Of a stretch of DNA of 47,262 nt, positions 33,915 through 43,484 are shown piece by piece. Source of the DNA: Bacteroidales bacterium (lineage in GTDB: Bacteria > Bacteroidota > Bacteroidia > Bacteroidales > UBA932); contig JAILIM010000021.1 of NCBI GenBank assembly GCA_024695285.1, positions 1-47,262 of the forward strand, written 5' to 3'. Numbering within the stretch: the first letter of the stretch is position 1; the number at the start of each line of letters is the position of its first letter. A model generated the notes under the pieces. It saw only the letters and a program-made list of their open reading frames with translations. It was not told where the DNA came from and searched no databases. A program made the translations under genes and the position numbers.

Positions 33915-35263
33915 CAATATTGGAAAGGCTTGCCGCCGGCCATCACTTCCTGCGTCGCAGGATCAAAGACCGTGAATTCGTGGGTGCGCAGGGCTGCGGT
34001 GACCATGATGCAGGCGATGGAATGGTTGTAGCCCGCCATGTAGTTGGCGTTCGGCTGCTTGCGGCTGCGGACGCACTCCATCCAGTTGAGCATGTGCGCC
34101 ACCGTCATCGGATCCCCGCCGGTGTTGGCCTCCGTGGACACCTTGGCGGCCTGGGAGAGGGAGAAAGTCTCCAGTTTGTTCTCCTGCATGCCCATCGCCG
34201 CGGCATCGCGGGCGGCCATGCCGCCGTTGGGCGTGACCATGTTCGTGTCGAGGTTGAGCTCACCGCCGTTGGAGTAGTAGATCTCCTTTACGCCGCCGGC
34301 GCTGTTGGTGAATCGGGAAGAGTAGATGACCTGGAAGCCCTTGGCGGGATTGTCCTGCGGACCGTAGTCCAGCACGGCCGTCATCGTGTCGTAGTTGGTA
34401 CGGCCGTCGTTCCAGAGGTAGATGCCGCCGTTGGCAGCCACGCTCCGCGGATAATTGTAGCCGGTGAACCAGTGCACGGTGTCGATCTGGTGCGCCATCC
34501 ACTGCCCGGGGATACCGGAAGAGAACGGCCAGAAGAGACGGAATTCCAAATATTTGCGCGGATCGAACGCCTGCCAGGGGCGGTTCATCAGGTAGCGCTT
34601 CCAGTCGGTATCCTCCTCCTTGAGGAGCGGCACCGTGTTCGGACGGCGCCAGCGACCGGGCTGGTTGACGTTCCACGTCATCTCCACCATGACGATGTCC
34701 CCGAATTTGCCGGAACGGAGAAAATCGTTCGCCGCGTGGTAGTTCGGCGCGCTCCGGCGCTGGGAGCCGATCTGCACGATCGTGCCGGCCTTCTCGATGG
34801 CGGCCTTGGCCACCCGGGCGTCCGCCATGGTCTCGGCGAAAGGCTTCTCCACATAGGCGTCCTTGCCGTTCTCGGCCGCTTCCGCAGCGTGGAGGGCATG
34901 CTGGAAATCAGCCGTGGAGATGATCACCGCGTCGATGTCCTTGTCCTGGTACATCTTCTCGTTGTTCACGTAGGTCTTGATCTTGTGGCCGAACCGGGTC
35001 TCCAGGGTGGACTGGGCTTCTTCCCGGCGGAGCCTCCATAGATCGGACACGCCGACGATGTCGAAATTCTGCTTCTGGCAATTGGCCTGGAACGCAGGCA
35101 GCAGGGAGCCTTTGAAGCGATCGGAATAGCCGACGACTGCGACATTCACCCGGTCATTGGCACCCTTGATGCGGGCGTAGCTGGAAGCACTGAGACCCGG
35201 ACCGGCAAGTACGATCCCGGCAGCGGCATAACCCGCTTTCTTGAGAAATTCTCTTCTTTCCAT
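33914..35263 (-). CDS. secreted Gfo/Idh/MocA-family oxidoreductase with Tat-like leader
   Basis: From the ATG at 35263 the product is 449 residues. It begins [11 protein letters not shown] with a twin-arginine-type leader of about 28 residues, then an NAD(P)-binding region ([11 protein letters not shown]) and the family motif YVEKPFAET near residue 137. Several Gfo/Idh enzymes act on sugars or glycosidic bonds by an oxidation-elimination route; exported Bacteroidota forms are common in carbohydrate loci. The substrate is unknown. A longer frame to 35437 crosses the promoter and is not likely. It is coupled to the DUF6807 gene. Confidence 0.87.
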   Translation of the reverse strand: MERREFLKKAGYAAAGIVLAGPGLSASSYARIKGANDRVNVAVVGYSDRFKGSLLPAFQANCQKQNFDIVGVSDLWRLRREEAQSTLETRFGHKIKTYVNNEKMYQDKDIDAVIISTADFQHALHAAEAAENGKDAYVEKPFAETMADARVAKAAIEKAGTIVQIGSQRRSAPNYHAANDFLRSGKFGDIVMVEMTWNVNQPGRWRRPNTVPLLKEEDTDWKRYLMNRPWQAFDPRKYLEFRLFWPFSSGIPGQWMAHQIDTVHWFTGYNYPRSVAANGGIYLWNDGRTNYDTMTAVLDYGPQDNPAKGFQVIYSSRFTNSAGGVKEIYYSNGGELNLDTNMVTPNGGMAARDAAAMGMQENKLETFSLSQAAKVSTEANTGGDPMTVAHMLNWMECVRSRKQPNANYMAGYNHSIACIMVTAALRTHEFTVFDPATQEVMAGGKPFQY

Positions 35264-35311
35264 GATGTTATAATTGGTTATTCGGTTTCGAAGCAACAAT
35301 GGCTCCAAATC

Positions 35312-35342
35312 CAAAGATAATGATTTATTTACATTATTCCAA
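35312..35342 (-). promoter_or_regulatory. promoter for the Gfo/Idh-DUF6807 operon
   Basis: On the minus strand TTG (35342-35340) is followed after 20 nt by TATCTTTG (35319-35312), a full -7 match. Confidence 0.7.
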
Positions 35343-35348
35343 CTCCTT

Positions 35349-35376
35349 TTTGATATCGAGAAAAACAGTATATTTG
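35349..35376 (+). promoter_or_regulatory. promoter for the CE1-type esterase gene
   Basis: TTTG (35349-35352) precedes TATATTTG (35369-35376) by 16 nt, a short spacer. It lies back to back with the promoter at 35312-35342, so the two transcripts diverge from one 190-bp region. Confidence 0.5.
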
Positions 35377-35441
35377 TCCGGAGCCTTTCAAAACCCCGGC
35401 CACGTAATAACACAGCAACATTTCTGTAACGAACCAATTAA

Positions 35442-36611
<1,170 letters not shown>

Positions 36612-36620
36612 GGAAGCTGA

Positions 36621-37406
36621 TCAGACCGGCTTGATCCGGCGGGCCAGCCGGGCGCAGAGTCCGGGGAAGAATCGCTTGATGTACACCATCAAGAGCTCTT
36701 TCCGGCCCACGAGCACTTCCCGACGGCTCCGGGAGATGGCGTGTACGATGATGCGCGCGGCATCCTCGGGGGACATTCCCCCGCCCTGCCCGGGATCCAT
36801 CTTGCCGTGGCGCTGCCCGCCTTTGTCCAGCGCATAGAAAGAAATATTCGTACGTACCCGGCCGGGGCAGACCAGCGTCACGCGGATGCCCCGGTCGTAG
36901 TATTCCGCCTGCAGGGTCTCGAAGAAGCCGTACAGCGCAAACTTGGAGGAGCTGTAGCCGCAGCGGAGCGGGAAGCCGAAGCGGCCGGCGATGGAGGTGG
37001 TCACGGCGATGTGTCCGCCGCCCCGCGCCACCATCGGCGCCAGCAGTGCCTGGGCGATCGCGACCGGCGCGAAATAATTGATCTCCATCATCTCCCGCAC
37101 CATCTCCAGGGAGGTGTCCTCCACCGTGGTCCGCTGGCTGACACCGGCATTGAGGAAAACGATATCCAGGCCGCCGAAGGCCTCCCAGGCCCGGCGGGCC
37201 AGCGCGTCGATCCCGCTCAGGTCCCGGAAATCAAAAGGCAACACAACCACTTCCGCCGCCCCCTGGGCGCGGCACTGCGCCGCGACGCCCTCCAGCCGTT
37301 CCTGCGAGGACGAGGTCAGCACGAGCCGCGCGCCCTGCGCCGCATAGCGGCAGGCGCACGCGGCTCCGATGCCGGAGGATGCCCCCGTGATCCAGACGCA
37401 GGGCAT
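36621..37406 (-). CDS. short-chain dehydrogenase/reductase
   Basis: The 261-residue SDR has the cofactor motif TGASSGIGAACA at residues 7-18, NAG near residue 91, and the catalytic Tyr-Lys pair in GYSSSKFALYG near residue 154. Its C-terminus is basic and hydrophobic (YIKRFFPGLCARLARRIKPV), as in membrane-associated DHRS-like SDRs. The substrate is unknown. The ATG shares one base with the stop of the VOC gene (TAATG), so translation is coupled. Confidence 0.85.
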   Translation of the reverse strand: MPCVWITGASSGIGAACACRYAAQGARLVLTSSSQERLEGVAAQCRAQGAAEVVVLPFDFRDLSGIDALARRAWEAFGGLDIVFLNAGVSQRTTVEDTSLEMVREMMEINYFAPVAIAQALLAPMVARGGGHIAVTTSIAGRFGFPLRCGYSSSKFALYGFFETLQAEYYDRGIRVTLVCPGRVRTNISFYALDKGGQRHGKMDPGQGGGMSPEDAARIIVHAISRSRREVLVGRKELLMVYIKRFFPGLCARLARRIKPV

Positions 37407-38482
37407 TAGTCCCGGACTTTTTCGGTGGAGACGAGCCCCATCATCCGGAAGAGGAACTTGGGAAGCGGCTTCGCGGCGTCCCGCTTCTTCATGTCGATGT
37501 ACCAGCCCAGCTTGCCCACGATCGGGACTTTCTCCGTCTCAACGAGCTCGATGAGCGTGCCGTCAGGATCTTCGATGTAGCAGAAGCGGCCGGAGGCCTC
37601 GCCCATGTCGAAACGCTCGCCGTCCGGGCAGCTGTCCACGGTGAAGGGATGCCCTTCGGCTTCGCAGAACTGCTTCATCGCATTCATCCCGGTCACGTCG
37701 AAGCAGAGCTGGATGAAGCCGGGATCGCCCCAGAAGCGGCCTTCGAAGACCTTCCGGGCCTGCACGCCGGGCACCTGCACGAGCTCGAGGGTGCTGTCAC
37801 CGTAGAGTCCCGAGAAAGCGCCGGTGAAGGGGACGGAACGTCCCAGCAGCACGCGGTGGCAGCAACGGGTCCCGCCGGGCAGGAAATCGCTGGCGGAAAA
37901 CGCCCCTTCGGTGTCACTGAGGACCCGGTCGTAACCGAGCACCCGGCCGTAGAAGCGCAGGGCCGCCTGCATGTCGCTGACGCCGATCACGGCGCCGATG
38001 ACCCCGCCGGTGGGCTTATTCTGTTCGATATAGATATCTTTGCGCTCCACGAGTTGGAACCAGTTGCCGTAGAGGTCCTTGACGTAGAAGCTGGGCGTCC
38101 CGTCGGGGAGCGTCTCCAGCGGACCGGTGGCCGCCCATCTGGCAGCCATCACCCGGTGGAACGCCGCCACGTCGCGGCATTTGATCTTGGCGGCCAGGAT
38201 GCCCAGGTCGCCGACGGCGAGCTCGAACGGGCAGGGCTGCGGCTTGCGCCCGGAGAACTGCCACACCTCGAATCCGCCGCCGCCCTGGAGGTTCGCGGCG
38301 ATGCAGGCATGGCGCTTCTGCGGCACGCCGCCCGTGTAGGGAAGCATCCGCTCCGCCACCGTATCGTCTTCGAGGATACGGACATCCGCACCGAACATCT
38401 CGATGAGCCAGTTCCAGCTCTTGCGGAAACTCTCCGTCCCGACACCGATCTGCTGGATGCCGGAAATCACGTGCGACGCCAT
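37406..38482 (-). CDS. tandem VOC (glyoxalase-fold) domain protein
   Basis: The 358-residue protein contains two vicinal-oxygen-chelate modules, about residues 5-145 and 155-310. The second has metal-ligand-like segments ending YIEDPDGTLIELVE. A basic C-terminal tail follows. VOC proteins use a metal to isomerise, cleave or oxidise small organics; two fused modules resemble extradiol dioxygenase-like or HPPD-like layouts, but no specific enzyme is recognised. It is in an operon with a small lipoprotein (3 bp upstream) and an SDR. Confidence 0.78.
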   Translation of the reverse strand: MASHVISGIQQIGVGTESFRKSWNWLIEMFGADVRILEDDTVAERMLPYTGGVPQKRHACIAANLQGGGGFEVWQFSGRKPQPCPFELAVGDLGILAAKIKCRDVAAFHRVMAARWAATGPLETLPDGTPSFYVKDLYGNWFQLVERKDIYIEQNKPTGGVIGAVIGVSDMQAALRFYGRVLGYDRVLSDTEGAFSASDFLPGGTRCCHRVLLGRSVPFTGAFSGLYGDSTLELVQVPGVQARKVFEGRFWGDPGFIQLCFDVTGMNAMKQFCEAEGHPFTVDSCPDGERFDMGEASGRFCYIEDPDGTLIELVETEKVPIVGKLGWYIDMKKRDAAKPLPKFLFRMMGLVSTEKVRD

Positions 38483-38485
38483 CTC

Positions 38486-38917
38486 TTATTTGTTTGCAGG
38501 TTCGGATGCCGGTTCGGTCGTCCCGTTATCGGAAGATCCGCCGGAAATGCCGTCTCCGATGCCCCGGAAGATGCTGCCGAGATCCTCGAACAGACCGGGC
38601 AGTTCGTTGCCGATCTCCTCGATGGCATCCCGCACGCTGCGTACGCCGGACTTGACCACCTGCGAAGTGTAGCGGCTCATCGCGTCGCGGATCTGCTTCA
38701 CCTCGTCACCGGTCAGCGAGCCCTTGTTTTCCTTATACTCTTCGCAAAGCTCTTCGAAGGTCTCGTTTGCCTGCTCCCAATCCTCTTCGGTGTAGGTGCC
38801 GGCGTTTTTCTCGACATTGGCGACGAAGGCGTCCATCCGCTGGGGCAGGGATTGGGTACATGAAGCGAACAACAGGGCGGCTGCGGCCGCCAGCATCAGA
38901 AAGAAAGACTTTTTCAT
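38486..38917 (-). CDS. small predicted lipoprotein (DUF6565-like)
   Basis: The 143-residue protein has a signal peptide with lipobox LLFASCTQ, Cys near residue 20. The mature part is helical and acidic (MDAFVANVEKNAGTYTEEDWEQANETFEEL, shown in part), followed by a Gly/Ser-rich tail. It resembles the DUF6565 lipoproteins of Bacteroidota. A longer frame to 39193 lies antisense to the SGNH gene and is rejected. A -7 box at 38944-38951 precedes it. Confidence 0.75.
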   Translation of the reverse strand: MKKSFFLMLAAAAALLFASCTQSLPQRMDAFVANVEKNAGTYTEEDWEQANETFEELCEEYKENKGSLTGDEVKQIRDAMSRYTSQVVKSGVRSVRDAIEEIGNELPGLFEDLGSIFRGIGDGISGGSSDNGTTEPASEPANK

Positions 38918-38943
38918 CGTACGGTATTTTTTGAATTCTTGTA

Positions 38944-38982
38944 CAAAGATAAATCTTTTCCGCGACAATATTCCTATCTTTG
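38944..38982. promoter_or_regulatory. back-to-back -7 boxes for divergent lipoprotein and SGNH genes
   Basis: TATCTTTG on the minus strand (38951-38944) and TATCTTTG on the plus strand (38975-38982) lie 23 bp apart, pointing away from each other. Neither has a TTG at the usual -33 distance except a short-spaced TTG (38968-38966, 14 nt) for the minus strand. The two polymerase sites overlap. Confidence 0.5.
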
Positions 38983-38990
38983 TGCCCGTT

Positions 38991-39740
38991 ATGCATTCTC
39001 TCCGGATTGCCGCCATCCCCGCCGTCGCGCTGTTGTGCGTGCTCGCCTTCGCCGTCTTTTTCCCGGCCCAGGGCGAAGCAGGCCTGCGCCGCGTGGACCT
39101 GGGGCCGTGGACGGTCCAGGCGGCCGATTCGCTGGACACCGTCCTGCCGGACGAGCCGGAACCTGCCGGTCCGGACACCTCCGCGCACCGCATCCTCTTC
39201 GTGGGGGACTCGATGGTCGAGGGCCTTCGCTACCGCCTCTCCCAGTATGCCACGGCCAACGGCCACACGATGCAGTGCGTAATCTGGTACAGTTCTTCTT
39301 CGAAATACTGGGCCAAATCGGACACGCTGAGCTACTTCATCCGGAAGTTCGACCCCACCTACATCTTCCTCTGCATCGGAGCCAATGAGCTGTTCGTCAG
39401 GAATATAGAAGAACGCGACGCCGCTGTCGGGGAGGTTATCCGCGAGATCGGCGACCTGCCCTTCATCTGGATCGGCCCGCCCAACTGGAAGCCGGACACC
39501 GGCATCAACGACATCCTCCTGCGCCGCTGCGGCAAGAGCCGCTATTACCCCAGCCTGCGGCTGAAATACCAGCGCGCCAAGGACGGCGCCCATCCGGTGC
39601 TCGCCTCCTACAACATGTGGGCGGACACCGTTTCCACCTGGCTCCGGGACTCCAGCGCCCATCCGATCCGCTGGGACATCCCACCCAAGGACACTCCCAA
39701 AACCCACGGTGTGACCCTCTTGTCCCCGCCCAAAGATTGA
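38991..39740 (+). CDS. SGNH-fold hydrolase/transferase
   Basis: From the ATG at 38991 the product is 249 residues. It has an N-terminal membrane anchor or signal (about residues 8-28). The SGNH blocks are visible: GDSMVEGL near residue 71 with the nucleophile Ser and IGANE near 128 with the oxyanion Asn. A C-terminal Asp-x-x-His may be in WLRDSSAHPI. The gene is 6 bp before an MBOAT acyltransferase gene, a pairing used to acetylate exopolysaccharides or cell-wall polymers across the membrane, with the SGNH partner finishing transfer outside. Confidence 0.83.
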   Translation: MHSLRIAAIPAVALLCVLAFAVFFPAQGEAGLRRVDLGPWTVQAADSLDTVLPDEPEPAGPDTSAHRILFVGDSMVEGLRYRLSQYATANGHTMQCVIWYSSSSKYWAKSDTLSYFIRKFDPTYIFLCIGANELFVRNIEERDAAVGEVIREIGDLPFIWIGPPNWKPDTGINDILLRRCGKSRYYPSLRLKYQRAKDGAHPVLASYNMWADTVSTWLRDSSAHPIRWDIPPKDTPKTHGVTLLSPPKD

Positions 39741-39746
39741 TGAGCG

Positions 39747-41345
39747 ATGAGCGGAAGCCTTTGGAATAGCCTGGACTGGAGCCGGATCCTGCAGGATCTG
39801 GGCGCTTTCTTCACCCAGCCTGCACCGGGCGGGCTGATGTTCTGCAGCATGGGGTTCTGGGCGTTGTTCACCGCCTTTTTCTTCCTGTACATCTTCGTCC
39901 GGAAGTGGAACCGCACGGCGATGCTGCTGTATGTCCTCGCCTTCGACCTGTTTTTCTTCTACAAGGCCAACGGCCTGCTGATGCTGCTGCTTCCCGCGAC
40001 TGCTGCGGTCAACTACTTTCTGACTGAACTGATGCGCCGGCCTGGGGGTGTTCCCTCGCGGGCGGCCGGAAATTATTTTTCGGACAGGTTTGCCGAAAAA
40101 CCAATTTCCGCTCCGCCCTCCACAACGCCCTCGCACACCTCTCTCGGAACGGGTCGCAAATGGTTGCTTGCTTTGATTATCTTGCTGGACCTGGCGCCGC
40201 TGGTGTATTTCAAATACAGCGGATTCTTCGTCGAAGGGATGCTTAACCCGCTGCTGCGCAGCAATTTCTCCGTCGGGGACATCGTCCTGCCGATCGGCAT
40301 CTCGTTCTATACCTTCCAGGCCATCAGCTATTCGGTGGACGTTTACCGGGGGAAATATACCGGACGGCCGGCGTTCCTGGAATTCCTCTTCTACCTGTCG
40401 TTTTTCCCCCTCCTGCTGGCCGGTCCCATCACGCGTGCGGGGCGCTTCCTGCCGCAGATCCGCGCAAACCGCCCGGCCACGCGGCATGAGCTGCGCTTCG
40501 GCCTCTGGCTCATCATCCTCGGCCTGCTCAAGAAGGGGGTCCTCGCCGATTACCTGGCCGTTTACAACAACCTGGCGTTCGACACCCCGGCTTCGTATTC
40601 CGGTTTCGAGCTGCTGATGGCCGTCTTCGGCTACACCATGCAGATCTATCTCGACTTCTCGGGCTACAGCGACCTGTCCATCGGCATCGCCTCGCTGATG
40701 GGCTTCCGGCTGGACGAGAACTTCCTGTTCCCCTACCGGGCCCTGAACCTGACGGAGTTCTGGCGGCGCTGGCATATCTCGCTGTCCTCCTGGTTCCGGG
40801 ACTATGTGTATATCCCCCTGGGCGGCAACCGCAAGGGGCAGGTGCGCACCCTGGTCAACAATTTCCTGACGATGGTCGTGGCCGGCCTGTGGCACGGTTC
40901 GACCTGGATGTTCGTCATCTGGGGCGCCCTGCACGGGGCCGGGCTGGTCGTGCACAAGCTCTGCCGCCCCTGGCTGAAGAAGATTCCGGATACATGGCCC
41001 GTCCAGGCGCTGAGCTGGATGCTGACCATGCTGTTCGTGATGGTGTGCTGGGTGTTTTTCCGGGCGGACAGCCTGCAGGGTTGCCAGGAGATCCTGGGGC
41101 GCATCCTGACTGATTTCGACCTGGCCTACCTGCCGCCGTTCTGGGCCGCACGCAAGCTTTGGTGCGTGATGCTGCTCGTCGCCTCGGCCGGCCTGCTGAT
41201 TCCGCCGAAGGTCTATGGCCGCCTCATGGCCCGCTTCATCAAGCTGCCCTGGCCGCTGCTCTTCGTCGCCTTCCTGCTCGCCGCCCAACTCGTCATCCAG
41301 TTCCGGAGCGGGGACATCCAGCCTTTTATCTATTACCAGTTCTGA
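39747..41345 (+). CDS. MBOAT-family O-acyltransferase (AlgI/DltB-like)
   Basis: The 532-residue polytopic protein has the MBOAT motif WRRWHISLSSWFRDYVYIPLGG with His343 and the downstream catalytic His383 in VAGLWHGSTW. It would move acyl groups from cytoplasmic donors to the outer side of the membrane for polysaccharide O-acylation with its SGNH partner. Residues about 100-140 form a hydrophilic, Pro/Ser/Thr-rich loop larger than the usual short cytoplasmic loop. The DNA for this loop contains a 59-nt palindrome (40060-40118) with A/T-richer codons, as if inserted in frame. Confidence 0.88.
   Translation: MSGSLWNSLDWSRILQDLGAFFTQPAPGGLMFCSMGFWALFTAFFFLYIFVRKWNRTAMLLYVLAFDLFFFYKANGLLMLLLPATAAVNYFLTELMRRPGGVPSRAAGNYFSDRFAEKPISAPPSTTPSHTSLGTGRKWLLALIILLDLAPLVYFKYSGFFVEGMLNPLLRSNFSVGDIVLPIGISFYTFQAISYSVDVYRGKYTGRPAFLEFLFYLSFFPLLLAGPITRAGRFLPQIRANRPATRHELRFGLWLIILGLLKKGVLADYLAVYNNLAFDTPASYSGFELLMAVFGYTMQIYLDFSGYSDLSIGIASLMGFRLDENFLFPYRALNLTEFWRRWHISLSSWFRDYVYIPLGGNRKGQVRTLVNNFLTMVVAGLWHGSTWMFVIWGALHGAGLVVHKLCRPWLKKIPDTWPVQALSWMLTMLFVMVCWVFFRADSLQGCQEILGRILTDFDLAYLPPFWAARKLWCVMLLVASAGLLIPPKVYGRLMARFIKLPWPLLFVAFLLAAQLVIQFRSGDIQPFIYYQF
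40060..40118 (+). repeat. in-frame palindromic element inside the MBOAT gene
   Basis: Three nested stems pair without gaps in each: GGGCGG (40060-40065) with CCGCCC (40113-40118), CGGAAATT (40067-40074) with AATTTCCG (40103-40110), and TTTTTCGG (40076-40083) with CCGAAAAA (40093-40100), around a 9-nt loop. The stretch stays in frame and encodes about residues 105-124 of the protein, a polar loop. Confidence 0.7.
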
Positions 41346-41351
41346 TCCGCT

Positions 41352-41606
41352 TTCCGCCCTCGCCCTCCGCTTGTCCGCCGTCCCCCAGCCTCCCGGGCGT
41401 ATAGGAAGGGAAGGATCAGCGGGGCCCGCCGAGGGCAGCGGTGCTGCCAGCAGCAGAACGGCGTCTGTCTGACGACTGTTGGAAGGCTCCGGGAGGGAGC
41501 CGGCCAAAAAGGAGGAGTCAGCCGTTCAGCAACTAAGGCGGATAGCTCCGCCCTTCCCTGACGTGCGCCCGGGAGGCTGGGGGATGGCGGACAAGCGATG
41601 GCGGAA
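41352..41606. repeat. 255-nt palindromic, multi-stem element between the MBOAT and MBL genes
   Basis: The core is an inverted repeat of 32 bp at 41368-41399 and 41566-41597 with one position differing (G-U in RNA), extending to 35 bp with wobble pairs. Outside it TTCCGCC (41352-41358) pairs with GGCGGAA (41600-41606). Inside, AGGGAAG (41407-41413) pairs with CTTCCCT (41553-41559), and GAACGGC (41456-41462) pairs with GCCGTTC (41521-41527). Local hairpins lie at 41434-41448, 41485-41501 and 41537-41552. No known RNA or insertion sequence was recognised. It fills most of a 411-bp gap that holds no convincing gene. Confidence 0.75.
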
Positions 41607-41721
41607 GGCAGACGAAGAACGCCCAAAGTCCGGAGGCCACGGCAGACAAGCAAAAAAGAGGGCTGAACGAAAAGCGAAAGTTTTTGCGCCATAGCCGAAA
41701 GGATATGCAGTGACGGATACT

Positions 41722-41729
41722 TATATTTG
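41722..41729 (+). promoter_or_regulatory. -7 box (TATATTTG) for the two-domain MBL gene
   Basis: TATATTTG ends 27 nt before the ATG at 41757. No TTG at the usual -33 spacing is seen, so the call rests on the -7 box alone. Confidence 0.4.
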
Positions 41730-41756
41730 TTTAGAAAACTATAACTAAACCCGTAC

Positions 41757-43463
41757 ATGTATCCCAAAAGCCTCAAAAAGCCCCTCCTGGCGGCCGCAGC
41801 CCTGATGCTGGCCGCCTGCGCAGGGCCCTCGGACGTGGAAGTCGGACCCTACACCGTGTCCGTCATCGAAAAGAACGTCTACCACATCCAGGATTACAAC
41901 AGCAGCAACCCCGCCGGCGAGGCCTTCGACGCCGAAGGCAACAAGACCCACTTCAACAACTGCTCGGATATCTATCTGCTCGTCGGAGAGAAGGAAGCCC
42001 TGCTGATCGACCTTTCCAATCCGGTGCAATGGGCGGACAACGCCGCCGAATCGCTGCGCAGCCTCGTCGCGGAACGCACCCAGGGCAAGCCGCTGACCAT
42101 CACCTTCACCCACAACCACGGCGACCACACGGGGATGCTCCCCGCCTTCGTCGAAGATCCGGACGTCCGCTTCGCCCTGCCCGAGACCGATTTCAGGCGG
42201 CTCGCTGACCGCTTCCCCGAAGCGCAGTGCCGCTTCATCAACGAAGGGGAGACCTTCGACCTGGGCGGAATGGAAGTGGAAGCCATCGGAGTTCCCGGCC
42301 ACACGGCAGGATCGATGGTCTTCCTGCTCAAGGGACACGACCTGCTCTTCACGGGCGATGCCGTCGGCTCCGGCCACGGCGTATGGCTTTTCAACCGGGA
42401 TGCGTTCTATCAGTATGTCTCCGCCGTGCCGTACCTGATCGAGGCGCTCGAAGAACGGGGCGTGAACCCCGACCGCCTGCAGATCTACGGCGGCCACTAC
42501 TGGCAGAAAGACTGGCTCTCCCTGCCCAAGGGGCGGGAAATAGGGATGGAATACCTGCGTGAGATGAAAACGCTGCTCGATGAGATCGAGTCCGGCACCG
42601 CCGCCACGGAGCCTTCGAACCTCGGACGCCCCGGGCTGGATACGTATTTCCGCCACGGCAACGCCATCGTGGTCTGGAGTGCGGAACAAGCTGAACAATT
42701 CCGCAATGAATACCCTGAGAAATTTGTCTGCCGCGACCCGTACGTGGTCTTCCGCCAGATCGACGAACACACCTGGGAAGGCAACGGCTACCAGGTTTAC
42801 AACGAGTCCGTCTATGTGCTGGAAGGCAATGACAAGGCCCTGGTCATCGACGCGGGCACCTATATGCCCCACCTCGACCAGGTCGTTGCCCAACTGACCG
42901 GCAAGCCGGTCATGATGGCCCTCACCCACGGCCACGGCGACCACGTCGGCGGCGCGGTCTGTTTCCCGGAAGTCTGGATCCATCCCGCCGACACGGCCCT
43001 GATCTCCGGCAGGCGGGGTGCCTACCAGGGCGAGATCCACTACCTCGAGGACGGCCAGGTCATCGACCTCGGCGGCCGGCAGGTCGAGGTGCTCCACACC
43101 CCGGGCCACACGTCCGGCTCCGTCACCTTCTTCGACAAGGAGCACCACTACGGCTTCAGCGGGGATGCCTTCGGCTCCACCAACCTGCTGCTCTTCGCCG
43201 GCACCTTCAAGGACCTGATCAACACCTGCACCCGCACGGCGGACTACATGCAGAAGAACGGCATCGTAAAGCTCTACCCCGGCCACTACCACGGCGACAA
43301 TCCCGAGACCCTGCAGCGCGTCCTCGACGAGAAGAAGATGTCGCAGGAGGTCCTCTCCGGCAAGCGCAAAGGCACCCCGGACAGCGGCAGCAACGGCCTC
43401 AACCGCTTCGTCAACGACTTCGGCGTCACCATCCGCTACAACGACCCGCAAGCCCTTCAATAG
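41757..43463 (+). CDS. lipoprotein with two tandem metallo-beta-lactamase-fold domains
   Basis: The 568-residue protein has a signal peptide ending LMLAACAG, with the lipidated Cys near residue 22. Domain 1 (about residues 45-280) has THNHGDHTG, VPGHTAGS, FTGDAVGSG and YGGHYW. Domain 2 (about residues 320-550) has THGHGDHVG, TPGHTSGS, FSGDAFGS and YPGHYHGD. Both therefore keep a complete two-metal ligand set. Family members hydrolyse lactones, thioesters, beta-lactams or phosphoesters; nothing points to one of these here. The next gene, a large GH43-like enzyme, starts 21 bp downstream, suggesting a carbohydrate-linked role. Confidence 0.87.
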   Translation: MYPKSLKKPLLAAAALMLAACAGPSDVEVGPYTVSVIEKNVYHIQDYNSSNPAGEAFDAEGNKTHFNNCSDIYLLVGEKEALLIDLSNPVQWADNAAESLRSLVAERTQGKPLTITFTHNHGDHTGMLPAFVEDPDVRFALPETDFRRLADRFPEAQCRFINEGETFDLGGMEVEAIGVPGHTAGSMVFLLKGHDLLFTGDAVGSGHGVWLFNRDAFYQYVSAVPYLIEALEERGVNPDRLQIYGGHYWQKDWLSLPKGREIGMEYLREMKTLLDEIESGTAATEPSNLGRPGLDTYFRHGNAIVVWSAEQAEQFRNEYPEKFVCRDPYVVFRQIDEHTWEGNGYQVYNESVYVLEGNDKALVIDAGTYMPHLDQVVAQLTGKPVMMALTHGHGDHVGGAVCFPEVWIHPADTALISGRRGAYQGEIHYLEDGQVIDLGGRQVEVLHTPGHTSGSVTFFDKEHHYGFSGDAFGSTNLLLFAGTFKDLINTCTRTADYMQKNGIVKLYPGHYHGDNPETLQRVLDEKKMSQEVLSGKRKGTPDSGSNGLNRFVNDFGVTIRYNDPQALQ

Positions 43464-43484
43464 CAGATACACAAATTCATCCAT

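Noticed and set aside
39421..39740. Frameshift or truncation of the SGNH gene relative to the MBOAT gene
   Set aside because: The frame is intact with the expected block I and block III motifs, and a normal 6-bp gap to the MBOAT start.
38733..41507. Minus-strand open frame of 924 codons opposite the SGNH and MBOAT genes
   Set aside because: It is antisense to two well-supported genes, has low-complexity composition with many Arg, Gln, Glu and Pro, and shows no domain. Long antisense frames are expected in GC-rich DNA with strong codon bias.
41352..41606. Retron or group II intron remnant
   Set aside because: There is no reverse transcriptase gene nearby and no recognisable intron domain V or msr-msd layout; the long perfect terminal helix fits neither.
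41333..41776. Minus-strand open frame of 147 codons across the 255-nt palindromic element
   Set aside because: Composition is Pro/Arg/Ser-rich and follows the palindrome; it overlaps the MBOAT stop and the MBL start and has no domain. It is best explained by the structured element itself.
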